Below, piece after piece: positions 1-10,440 of a DNA stretch of 64,000 nucleotides. Where the stretch lies: contig CAVVCO010000037.1 of NCBI GenBank assembly GCA_963746735.1, positions 62,001 through 126,000 of the forward strand. The letters are read 5' to 3'. Both the position numbers and the translations under genes were made by a program. This DNA is from CAVSWT01 sp963746735 (GTDB taxonomy: Bacteria > Bacteroidota > Ignavibacteria > Ignavibacteriales > Ignavibacteriaceae). Numbering within the stretch: the first letter of the stretch is position 1; each line of letters opens with the position of its first letter. The notes under the pieces were generated by a model, which worked only from the letters and a program-made list of their open reading frames with translations, did not search any database and had not been told where the DNA came from.

Positions 1-1404
1 TGCAATTGATGAAGTAAAAATTTATAAAGACTTAAATGAAAAAGATCTAATTCTAAATTTGGATTTTGAAGATTTAAGCAATAAAGTAACCGCGGATTTT
101 TACGGTTCAAGTTCGTTTGATTGCAATGGCTTAATATTCAGTAATCGAGTTCCACAGCCTGAGTTATACCAGGTAAAGAAAAGTCAATCCCCGATCCGTT
201 TTGAACTGGCTGATGGAAAAACTGCTAAAATAAAAATTAAAAATCATTATAACTTCACTGACTTAAATGAATTTAAATTCAATTGGTTTCTATATGAACA
301 CGGTAAGTTGATAACCAATGGAAATGTTGATGTGAATTGTCAGCCGCTGAAAGATGTAGTGGTTAACATCCCGGTAAATTTAAATATTGATAGCAATGAA
401 AAATATTTGGAAATAGACGCAGTCTTAAAAGATGATCAATCTTGGGCTAAAGCCGGGTATGAAATTGCTTTTGAACAGTTTAAATTTCCAGGGAAAGAAT
501 CTGAAAACTTTTTAACCGAAGCAAATGGAAAAACAAATGTAATAGAGAATGATAAAGTCCTTTTAGTGAAGAACTGGAAACTTCACTTACAGCATAAATA
601 AAAAAAGATGGTGAAATCACTTTAACATCGGATAAAAATTCAGAGGTTAAATCAATCGGGCCTAATTTAAATGTTTGGCGCGCTCCAATTTCAAATGAAG
701 TTGTAACCTGGGGAAAAGCCGAAGCTGAAGATTGGTATTCACAGGGCTTGAACAGACTAGAACTTGATTCAGTTACAATAAATTATTCGAAATCTCAAGC
801 GCACTTAGAAGTTAGCTTGAAACAATTTTACAGAGCACCAGGAAACAATGATCTGGTAATAAATAATTTTAATTATACTTTTTTAGATAATGGACTTGTA
901 AAAATTAACCAGCAAGTTGAATTTTTAGGTTCTTATCATATTGATTGGCTGCCTCGTGTTGGGATGAAGTTTAATCTCTCAAAATCGTTCGACAAAGTTA
1001 AATGGTTTGGGCGCGGGCCTTTCGAAAATTATCCTGATAGAAAAACCGGCGCAAAAATCGGATGGTATGAATTGCCCGTTGATTCATTTTATATACCTTA
1101 TGTGGTTCCTCAAGATTATGGGAATAGAAGTGATGTTAAAGAAATTCATATGGAAAATATTGACGGCAGTTCAATAAACTTCTATACTGAAGATGAGATG
1201 AATTTTTCAGTGACACAATTTACAAACCTGGATAGGACAGTTTATCCGTTTCAGCTTAAAACAGGGAAGTATTTAACTTTAAATATCGACACAAAAATTG
1301 CTGGGCTTGGCGGTACTCCGGTTCCCTTGATGCCTGCTTACAGGGTTTATCCAGAAAAATATAATTACACAATATATTTATTTGCAAAAGATTCAAACAA
1401 ATAG
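1..1404 (+). CDS. GH2 beta-galactosidase, C-terminal part (5' end outside window, frameshifted)
   Basis: Hydrolyses terminal beta-galactosides; only the last ~466 residues are present, so the catalytic glutamates lie upstream of the window. The open frame runs in from base 2. Its first residues (DEVKIYKDLNEKDLIL) look like the end of a LamG/concanavalin-like domain; then comes the LacZ signature 'GLIFSNRVPQPELYQVKK', an Ig-like domain, and the Bgal_small_N domain with 'WFGRGPFENYPDRK' near 1005-1045. Two +1 shifts are needed, near 568-570 and in the A7 run at 600-606; between them the frame reads NFTYSINKKDGEI, as expected for LacZ. The stop at 599-601 is thus probably artificial. A LamG insertion inside a LacZ-type enzyme is unusual. 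Family call is firm; the substrate may be another beta-galactoside than lactose. Confidence 0.85.
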
Positions 1405-1588
1405 TGTATTCTTCAATAAGATTATTTCAACGAATCTAATTATTTATATTTAATATGCTTACTGATCTAATAAATAAGTATAACCTAATTAAACCATAGA
1501 CAAGTCTAACAAAAGAATATTTTCTTTATATTGTTTAATGTTTATTTGTGTTGCTCATCATTAAAATTAATTTAAAATTTACAACTAT

Positions 1589-1617
1589 TTGACATCTTAG
1601 TTAAAAAAAGTTAATTT
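1589..1617 (+). promoter_or_regulatory. Candidate promoter of the LacI-family gene
   Basis: TTGACA at 1589-1594 and TAATTT at 1612-1617 are 17 bp apart, a sigma70-like arrangement directly before the palindrome at 1620-1633 and 43 bp before the ATG. The region is very AT-rich and promoter rules in this phylum are uncertain, so this is a weak call. Confidence 0.35.
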
Positions 1618-1619
1618 AA

Positions 1620-1633
1620 GTTAAACGTTTAAC
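1620..1633. promoter_or_regulatory. 14-bp palindromic operator candidate for the LacI-family regulator
   Basis: GTTAAACGTTTAAC is a perfect palindrome with the central CG typical of LacI/PurR/CcpA-type operators. It lies 26 bp before the regulator's start codon and just after the candidate -10 element, where bound repressor would block initiation. Autoregulation is inferred. I did not see a second perfect copy in the intergenic regions. Confidence 0.6.
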
Positions 1634-1659
1634 CATAATTAACTATAGTAGCCTATCGA

Positions 1660-2680
1660 ATGTCAATTACAATTAAAGATGTAGCAAAAAAAGCAAATGT
1701 CTCTGCTGCGACAGTCTCGCTAGTTGTAAATGATCATAAACGCATTTCCGAACAAACCAAAACAAAAGTTAATAAAGCAATAAAGGAGTTAAACTATTAT
1801 CCTTCGCGCGCTGCCCGGGGATTGGTTTCAAAAAAAACCGGTAACATAGGTTTTATTCTAACAGAAGATCACTTTTTAAGGTCTGAACCATTTTACACTC
1901 GAATTTTCCTTGGCTCTGAGTTTGAAGCTAGGCTCCATGAACATTATATTCTTTTAACTACCATACCTTCCAATTTTTCTAATGAAGATAAACTCCCACG
2001 GTTTGTTTTGGAAAAAAATGTATCTGGGGTCATAATTGCAGGTAAAGTTCCGGATGAAATTATTAGAAAACTTGAAAAACATGATTTGCCGTTGGCCTTT
2101 GTTGATTACATCCCTCCAAATGGAAAATATCATGTAGTGTTGATAGATAATATTTCTGGTGGTATGACGGCAACTCAACATCTCATTGATAATGGACATA
2201 AAAAAATTGGATTTATAGCCGGGGATATAAATCATCCAGGTATTTCAGATAGATTTCTTGGATACAAAATGGCTCTTGAAAAAGCCGGGATCAAGTATGA
2301 CCAGACATTCTATGTTATAGACGAAGATTACCCTGCTAGAGAGAATGGTTATAAAGCCGCAAAAAAATTACTGAAAAAAAATAAAAATATTACATCAATT
2401 TTTGCTTGCAACGATGCAATGGCAATTGGTGTTATGCAATTTTTAAAAGAAAATAATTATAAAGTTCCACAATGAAATTTCATTGATAGGTTTTGATGAT
2501 GTTGAAGCTGATTTATTATTAGACCCTCCACTTTCAACTATTCGAGTTCTTAAAATTGAAATGGGAGTTGAAGTGATGCGTTTAATGTCTGATATCTTAA
2601 AAAAGAAAACAAAATCTCCCAAAAAAGTTCTAGTTCCCATTGAGCTTATTATCAGGAAATCGACCGTAAAAATTAAATAA
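1660..2680 (+). CDS. LacI-family transcriptional regulator (one frameshift)
   Basis: Sugar-responsive DNA-binding repressor. Residues 1-25 carry the classic helix-turn-helix 'IKDVAKKANVSAATVSLVVND', followed by the hinge 'YYPSRAARGL' and a periplasmic-binding-protein-like effector domain ('GFIAGD', 'SIFACNDAMAIGVMQFL', 'LIGFDDVEADLLLDPPLSTI'). The frame breaks near 2474, where one extra T turns ...VPQ-EISLIGFDD... into a TGA stop; removing it gives 339 residues, the normal length. It stands between beta-galactosidase and dehydrogenase genes at the head of the locus and is the best candidate for a local regulator of glycan use. The effector sugar cannot be read from the sequence. Confidence 0.88.
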
Positions 2681-2690
2681 TGTTATCGCT

Positions 2691-3717
2691 ATGCTTGCAG
2701 CTATTTTTGAAGAAACAAATTATATTCATCTAGGTACAGAAAATTTACCTAAATTAAGTGCAAATGAAATACTATTAAAAGTAAATGCATGCGGCATTTG
2801 CGGAACCGATTTCCATATTTATGAAGGAAAAGCACCTGCTCGTCGCCATGTTATTTTGGGTCACGAGTACGCTGGTGAAGTTGTTGAAGTTGGAACAGAG
2901 GTTCAAACTTTTAAAGTCGGAGATAAAGCCGCAGTAAATCCAAATATACATTGTGGTTATTGCCAATATTGTAAAGCAGGCAAGATAAATTTATGTGAAA
3001 ACTTAAAAGCATTAGGCGTTACTCAAAACGGCGGTTTAGCAGAATATTCAGTTGTTCCAATATCTCAGGCTTATTTAATTCCCAAAGATTTTTCAATCCA
3101 ATCAGCAGCATTTGCAGAACCACTTTCTTGTTGTGTGCATGGTATTGAGCAAGCAGGTATTAAATTAAATGATACAGTTGCAGTAATAGGATGCGGGACA
3201 ATTGGTTTGTTGATGATTCAATTGGCTTTTCTTAAAGGGGCTTCAAAAGTTTTTGCATTAGATATTTCCTCATGAAAAATTAATTTTTGCTTCAAAATTA
3301 AATGTAACTAAAACATTCAATGTTAATGATGAAAATATAGTTAAAGAAATTATTGAATTGACTTCAGGTGGTGTTGATGCAGCTATTGAATGTGTCGGCA
3401 AGTTCAAAAGCAGCTGAGACAGCACTTAGCATTACAAAAAAAGGCGGTAATGTTTTAATATTTGGATTAGCAAGCGCTGATGCATATTTAAAACTTATTT
3501 CTGCAATCATTTTTTCATAAAGAAATCACTTTAAAAACTTCATTATTGAATCCCTTTACTTTCCAAACGGCAGTTGATCTTTTAACTTCTTCAAAAATTA
3601 AAGTTGATTTATTGAATCCCACGAAAATGAATTTAACATGAAAATGATATAAACAAGATATTCAATACAAAAAAATCGAATGATGTAATTAAGTATATGG
3701 TTTTTCCGAATAATTAA
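2691..3717 (+). CDS. Zinc-dependent alcohol/polyol dehydrogenase, MDR family (four frameshifts)
   Basis: NAD(P)-dependent oxidation of a sugar alcohol or similar substrate. The N-terminal half is intact: catalytic-zinc motif 'CGICGTD', 'GHEYAGEV', the four-cysteine structural-zinc lobe 'CGYCQYCKAGKINLC', and the Rossmann glycine motif 'VIGCGTIGL'. Downstream the coding signal jumps frame near 3266-3270, 3400, 3495-3500 and 3639, but reads in order EKLIFASKLNV, DAAIECVG, AAETALSITKKGGNVLIFG, HKEITLKTSLLNPFTF and SNDVIKYMVFPNN. All four shifts are consistent with one extra base, and correction gives 340 residues, the family norm. It starts 10 bp after the LacI gene, so the two are probably cotranscribed. 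It resembles sorbitol/threonine dehydrogenases; the substrate is unknown. Confidence 0.8.
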
Positions 3718-3768
3718 TACATTATGAATAATTCAAAGTTCATTAAATAAACGTATTTAGGAGGCAAC

Positions 3769-6700
3769 ATGAGAAAATTTTTTAACAGTTCTTTTTTATG
3801 GCTGTGGCTCATTTCGTTAGCACTGATACCAAATTTTTTGTTTGGTCAGAGTGGAATAAATGAGAACGGCAGTTTTGAAGGGAATTTACCATCATATTGG
3901 ACGATGGGGAACAATCCGGGCGAGAACAGTTTAAGCTGGGCCACAGATGAATATAGGTCAATGGGCCATTCATTGAAGATAGAGAAGACAGCCGTAGGCG
4001 ATTCAGCCAGTTGGATATCAGAGAATATGACAGACTTATGGTCACCGATAGAATAATAAAGATGTAGATATAAAGATAGGCGGCTATGTAAAGACACTGA
4101 ATGTAAACACGAATCCGGCCAATGATGATGAGAGATGGTGGATATCCTATAGTTTTTATGATAGTGCCGGAGCGCTGATAGGTGAGACAAAGATGCCTAT
4201 AGATCAAAGCACAGCCAGCAGCAGCGGATGGGTTGCAGATACGAATGCAGTAGGCGAAACGATACTGCCAAAAGATTCGTGGAAGACGATAATAAAATTT
4301 GTAGCCGGAAAGAATGCTACCGGAACAGTCTGGGCAGACGACTTTATGCTGATAGGCAGAGGCGGTGCATGGGCAGGCCAGGATTGGAACAGCCAGGTAG
4401 GCGTGCCGACGGGCTGGAATTACTGGCTGCCACCGATGGGCGGCAATGACGGAGAGTTATCAAATGGATTTGAGAATACGGTAGTAACGACAGAAGCAGC
4501 ATATACTGGCACACATTCATTAAAGTTTGTACTTCCGTTCAATAGGGAACCACATGATGCATGGGTTGGAACTAAAAGAGCACCATTGAATAGTATAGAT
4601 CAAAACATAAAAGCTGGCGATGTATTGCGTGTAAGTGTATGGATAAAAGCCAGTGACTTAGTACCAGACTCAGCAGCAAAATATCCCGGGACATGGTCAG
4701 TAGGAATAACCCCGATATTTCATAGCGGGTATATGAACAATTCACCCTATGATGAAATAGGCGGACAAGATTTAGTATTTCAATTTCCAAGTGTAACATC
4801 ATTCGGCTGGACAAAATATTATGTAGATGTAACAGTACCGGATGATCCGAAAGCAATAGCGTTCTCAGCAAGAATACATATCTACTCAAGGTTTACCGGA
4901 ACAATATATTTTGATGAACTAAATGTAGAGAAACTGGATATACCTCAGATAAGCGGAGTAGGCAGTTTTGAAGGGAATTTACCATCATATTGGACGATGG
5001 GGAACAATCCGGGCGAGAACAGTTTAAGCTGGGCCACAGATGAATATAGGTCAATGGGCCATTCATTGAAGATAGAGAAGACAGCCGTAGGCGATTCAGC
5101 CAGTTGGATATCAGAGAATATGACAGACTTATGGTCACCAATAAATAACAAAGATGTAGATATAAAGATAGGCGGCTATGTAAAGACACTGAATGTAAAC
5201 ACCAATCCGGCCAATGATGATGAGAGATGGTGGATATCCTATAGTTTCTATGATAGTGCCGGAGCGTTGATAGGTGAGACAAAGATGCCTATAGATCAAA
5301 GCACAGCGAGCAGCAGCGGATGGATGGCAGATACGAATGCAGTAGGCGAGACGATACTGCCAAAAGATTCGTGGAAGACGATAATAAGTTTTGTAGCCGG
5401 AAAAAATGCCACCGGAACAGTCTGGGCAGACGACTTTATGCTGATAGGCAGAGGCGGTGCATGGGCAGGCCAGGATTGGAACAGCCAGGTAGGCGTGCCG
5501 ACGGGCTGGAATTACTGGCTGCCACCGATGGGCGGCAATGACGGAGAGTTATCGAATGGATTTGAGAATACAGTAGTAACGACAGAAGCAGCATACACTG
5601 GAACACATTCACTAAAGTTTGTACTGCCGTTCAATAGGGAACCACATGATGCATGGGTTGGAACTAAAAGAGCACCATTGAATAGTATAGATCAAAATAT
5701 AAAAGCTGGCGATGTACTGCGGGTAAGTGTATGGATAAAAGCCAGTGATTTAGTACCAGACTCAGCAGCAAAATATCCCGGGACATGGTCGGTAGGAATA
5801 ACCCCGATATTCCACAGCGGGTACATGAACAATTCACCCTATGATGAAATCGGCGGACAAGATTTAGTATTTCAATTTCCAAGTGTAACATCATTCGGGT
5901 GGACGAAGTATTATGTAGATGTAACAGTACCGGATGATCCGAAAGCAATAGCGTTCTCAGCAAGAATACATATCTACTCAAGGTTTACCGGAACAATATA
6001 TTTTGATGAACTAAATGTAGAGAAACTGGATATACCTCAGATAAGCGGAGTAGGCAGCTTTGAAGGGAATTTACCATCATATTGGACGATGGGGAACAAT
6101 CCGGGCGAGAACAGTTTAAGCTGGGCCACAGATGAATATAGGTCAATGGGCCATTCATTGAAGATAGAGAAGACAGCCGTAGGCGATTCAGCCAGCTGGA
6201 TATCAGAGAATATGACAGACTTATGGTCACCGCAGAATTATAAAGATGTAGATATAAAAATAGGCGGTTATGTAAAGACATTGAATGTAAACACGAATCC
6301 GGCCAATGATGATGAGAGATGGTGGATATCCTATAGTTTCTATGATAGTGCCGGAGCGTTGATAGGCGAGACAAAGATGCCTATAGACCAGAGCACAGCG
6401 AGCAGCAGCGGATGGGTGGCAGATACGAATGCAGTAGGCGAAACGATACTGCCAAAAGATTCGTGGAAGACAATAATAAAATTTGTAGCCGGAAAGAATG
6501 CTACCGGAACAGTCTGGGCAGACGACTTTATGCTGATAGGCAGAGGCGGTGCATGGGCAGGCCAGGACTGGAACAGCCAGGTAGGCGTGCCAACGGGCTG
6601 GAATTACTGGCTGCCACCGATGGGCGGCAATGACGGAGAGTTATCGAATGGATTTGAGAATACAGTAGTAACGACAGAAGCAGCATACACTGGAACACAT

Positions 6701-7486
6701 TCACTGAAGTTTGTACTGCCGTTCAATAGGGAACCACATGATGCATGGGTAGGAACAAGAAGATATCCTTTGGATAACCAGGGAATGAAGAAAACAATCT
6801 CTGAAAATAATAATCATGATATCAGTGCGTTAACAAATGTTGGAGCAGGTGACGTAATTAGAATTAGTGTATGGGTAAAAGCCAGTGATTTAGTACCAGA
6901 CTCAGCAGCTAAATATCCGGGAACCTGGTCAGTTGGATTGACCCCAATATTCCACAGTGGGTATATGAACAATTCGCCTTATGATGAAATAGGTGGACAA
7001 GATTTGGTATTCCAATTTCCGAATGTAACTTCATTTGATTGGACTAAATATTATGTAGATGTAACTGTTCCGGATGACCCAAATGCAATTGCACTATCTG
7101 CAAGAATACACGTGTATTCAAGGTTTACAGGAACAATATATTTTGATGATTTAGAAGTAGTAAAAGTTGGAAGCGCAACTGGTGTTAGCGATGGAAAAGT
7201 TATTCCTGCTAAATTTCAAGTATACCAGAATTTTCCGAATCCATTTAATCCTTCTACAACTATAAGCTATTCACTACCATCAGGCTCGTTTGTTACTCTT
7301 AAGGTTTACGATATCCTTGGAAGAGAAGTGAAAACACTTGTCAGCACACAACAAGCTCCTGGCGTTTACAACATGGTATGGAATGGAGACAATAACTATG
7401 GAAGTAAAGTATCAAGTGGAATTTACATATACAGAGTTGTTGCTGGAAATTATATCCAAACAAAGAAAATGATCTTAATGAAATAG
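3769..7486 (+). CDS. Secreted three-repeat carbohydrate-binding-like surface protein with T9SS tail
   Basis: Predicted exported protein of 1238 residues after removing one extra base. A signal peptide (residues 1-26, 'LIPNFLFGQ') is followed by three units of ~364 residues starting at 3868, 4961 and 6053. Each unit holds two jelly-roll-like segments ('GSFEGNLPSYWTMGNNPGE...', 'GFENTVVTTEAAYTGTHSLKF...') of the CBM4/9/22 style. The last ~85 residues form a T9SS sorting domain ('FPNPFNPSTTISYSLP', ending TKKMILMK). Unit 1 has an inserted G at 4051, shown by comparison with units 2 and 3, which creates a false stop. Unit 3 differs in its second half ('RRYPLDNQGMKK'). No catalytic motif is visible. 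A strong Shine-Dalgarno (AGGAGGC) precedes the ATG. Likely glycan binding on the cell surface; the ligand is unknown. Confidence 0.75.
3868..7160 (+). repeat. Three tandem ~1.09-kb coding repeats, nearly identical in DNA
   Basis: Units begin at 3868, 4961 and 6053. The distance unit 1 to 2 is 1093 bp and unit 2 to 3 is 1092 bp (364 codons); the extra base is G4051. Identity is high at the DNA level, including third positions, through units 1, 2 and the first ~700 bp of unit 3. After ~6760 unit 3 diverges. This points to recent duplication or gene conversion. Confidence 0.9.
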
Positions 7487-7516
7487 TGCAAAACGAACAA
7501 ACTCTAAATTTCTCAG

Positions 7517-7539
7517 AGGGGCGGCCAAAAGCCGCTCCT
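7517..7539 (+). terminator. Hairpin terminator after the repeat protein
   Basis: A 9-bp stem (AGGGGCGGC paired with GCCGCTCCT, one G-T wobble) closes a CAAAA loop 31 bp after the stop codon. It is unusually GC-rich for its surroundings. No immediate T-run follows, though a T7 run occurs at ~7563. Confidence 0.55.
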
Positions 7540-7675
7540 TTGCAGAAAATATTTGTACATACTTTTTTTGAAAATTTAGTTTTTAAATATCTGTTGAATT
7601 TGAAGTCTTATGACTTCATAGAAAAATTGTGATGGATAAATTTATGTTTTTATTTATTGGGAGAAAGAAATAAGT

Positions 7676-10415
7676 ATGATAAAAAAATTACAATTTGTTT
7701 TTATTAGCTTATGTCTTCTTATAGCGCAGACGAATATGTTCGCGGGAACTACCGGGAAAATTGCCGGTAAGGTCACAGATAAATCAAATGGGGATCCTCT
7801 CATCGGAGTTAACATCATTCTTTTAGGAACAAATTATGGCTCCGCAACCGATGTCGATGGAACTTATTATATATTAAACATCCCACCTGGTACATATAAA
7901 GTTAAAGCATCATTAGTAGGATACTCTACAATCATTTTTGATAATGTAAAAATTTCAGTCGATCAAACGACCAAACTCGATTTTCAAATGGGTGTAGAAG
8001 CATTTGAAATAAACAATGTAGTAGTTACAGCTTCAAAACCTCTGGTTCAAAAAGATTTAACTTCCACTCAAGAAAACGTAAGCGGGAAAGATATCTCAAT
8101 GCTTCCTGTTGAAGACGTACAGTCGGTAATTAACTTACAGGCAGGCGTCGTCGATGGGCACTTTAGAGGAGGAAGAATTGGCGAAGTTAAATACATGATA
8201 GATGGCGTTGCAGTTAATGATGTTTATTCTGGCCAGTCAACTATGCAGGCGGATGTTAACAGTATACAGGAGTTACAAGTAATAACAGGTACCTTCAATG
8301 CTGAATATGGTGAAGCGTTGTCCGGTGTTGTAAACCAAATTACAAAAATTGCCGGCGATGAATATCATGGTGCTATTTCTGCATACTCAGGTGATTATGC
8401 TACAAAAAGAACAAGCGATTTATATTTATACATGGGAGGATTTAACGCTACTAGAACTTACAATCTGCAGGGTAATTTAAGCGGACCTATTCCTGGAACA
8501 GCGGGGTTTTGTAAAATTTTTTGGATCCGGAAGATATTTAAGTGATGACGGTTTTTTATATGGAAAGAGGAAGTTTAATCCTTCTGATTCTTCTAATTTC
8601 TCTGACAATAATCCAGGCAATTGGTATGTAGGAGCAACTGGCGACGGAGCAAATGTTCCAATGAATTTTTCTAAGCAATTAACCCTTCAAGGGAAATTAG
8701 CGTTTAAAGTTGGATCCGGAAAAGGAATTGTTTTTGAAGGGCTATATCAAGATCATAAGTACAAAGACTATGATCATATTTTCAAGCTTAATCCGGATGG
8801 AGATTATAAAAAATTCCAAACAAGTTTTTTAGGAAGCGTAAGCTATACTCATGTCTTCAGCAACTCTGCTTTTCTTGATGTACTTGGCTCAATGTATTAT
8901 TCCGATTTCCAGCAATATGTTTATCCGCTGCTTGATGCTTCAGGGAACACAGTAAATTTTCATTCTGGCAATAGTATAGAAGGACTTCATCCAGATTCCC
9001 GATACGTAAATCCGGAACGAATGAGAGATGTAAGCGGAAATTCATTTTTAACAGGAGGAACGGAAAATTGGCAGTTTTATCACAATACTAAATCATATAC
9101 TGGCAAATTAGATTTTACTGATCAAATTAATAAGTCAAATGAAATTAAAACCGGTGTCGAAGCAAAATTTCATACATTAAACTATACTGATTTTGAAGTG
9201 CTTGTTGAACCATCAAATGGATATGTTCCACATTTGCCTGAACCTGGATCATTTGATTTTAATATATACCAAAACCATCCTTATCAATTAGCAGGGTACT
9301 TACAAGATAAGATTGAACTTGACTATCTAATTGTAAATGTAGGTGTGCGTTATGATTATTTTCAACCTGATGGCGAAGTTCTGTTAAATCCGGATAGTAT
9401 ATCTGTGCTGGATAATTTAATTCCGCCATTTCCTTCGCAGTATTTTAAAAAGGCTTCTGTTCAATCACAAATTAGTCCGAGAATTGGAATTTCATATCCG
9501 ATAACTGAGAACGGGGCAGTACATATTTCTTATGGACATTTTTTTCAGATTCCGCCGTTCGAATATTTGTATAAAAATCCTAATTATAGAATTGCTCTTA
9601 GCGGAGATTTGCCTGAGCTAATAGGAAATGTAATTGGTAATCCTGATTTAAAACCGCAGCAGACAGTTATGTACGAGCTTGGACTTCAGCAGGAATTAAC
9701 TCCTGAACTTGGAGTAAATGTTACAACATATTATAAAGATATTAGAAATCTGCTTGGAGTTGAAATCCACATTAAAAACAATTTCAAAAAGTTTGCAAAA
9801 TATGTGAATAGAGATTATGGATCTGTCAGCGGTATAACTCTTTCATTTGAAAAAAGATTTATTAATGGTTTAGGTGCAAGTATAGATTATACATATCAAG
9901 TTGCTAAGGGAAGTGCCTCTGATCCAAATGCTGCTTTTGATAAAGCTCAAACATCACCTCCTATTGAAGAAAATAAAGTATTAGTTCCTTTAAATTGGGA
10001 TAGAAGGCATTCACTTAATTTTACACTTACACTTGGAGATCCGAATAATTTTATTGCAAGTGCTGTTGGTAAGTTAGGATCCGGACTTCCATATACTCCT
10101 TCATTTCAAAATCAAAGAACCGGTTTGGAGAATAGTTCAAACAAACCAACATTTTTTAATGTTGATTTATACTTAACAAAATATGTCTCAATAACCGGGA
10201 TCAATCTATCTGTGTTCTTAAAGGTTTATAATTTATTTGATACTGCAAATGAACTCGATGTTTTTACAGATACCGGCAGAGCTGGTTACACTTTAGAATT
10301 AACAAGAGCACAATCGGCGCCGCGTGGAGTAAATACGTTAGCTCAATTTTTTGCAAGGCCGGACTTTTATTCTTCACCAAGGCAAATTATTCTTGGTGCG
10401 TCAATAGATTTTTAA
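7676..10415 (+). CDS. TonB-dependent outer-membrane receptor (one frameshift)
   Basis: Energised uptake of a ligand, probably an oligosaccharide, across the outer membrane. After a signal peptide (residues 1-23) comes a CarboxypepD_reg-like domain ('GKIAGKVTDKSNGDPLIGVNI', ~25-110), a plug domain ('DLTSTQENVSGKDISMLPVEDVQ', 'GGRIGEVKYMIDGVAVND'), and a long beta-barrel ending in 'PRQIILGASIDF' with the terminal aromatic typical of barrels. One extra T near 8507-8510 breaks the frame; reading AGFVKFFGSGRYLSDDG restores 912 residues. No SusD-like partner follows; instead a large secreted protein and a PorV-like protein do. Substrate is inferred from the neighbours only. Confidence 0.85.
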
Positions 10416-10440
10416 CAAAGAATTTTTTTAAGGTAAAGCT

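Noticed and set aside
2460..3650. Programmed +1 frameshifting: three sites (2474, 3270, 3639) share a CA-TGA-AA context that reads through as GAA/CAT after a +1 shift.
   Set aside because: Other shifts in the same region have no stop at the shift and varied contexts, some are -1, and the repeat protein shows an inserted G by direct comparison of its units. Sequence error explains all cases more simply.
2691..3717. Dehydrogenase as a genuine pseudogene.
   Set aside because: All motifs remain, spacing is right, and removing four single bases gives the exact family length; neighbours show the same error type.
4572..6374. Antisense open frames of 105-129 codons repeated on the - strand.
   Set aside because: They are mirror images of the repeat units, recur with the 1,092-bp period and have low-complexity His/Leu/Ser-rich products; shadows of the coding strand.
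3868..7160. Tandem repeats as a CRISPR or satellite array.
   Set aside because: The period is 364 codons within one open frame with preserved protein motifs; it is a coding repeat.
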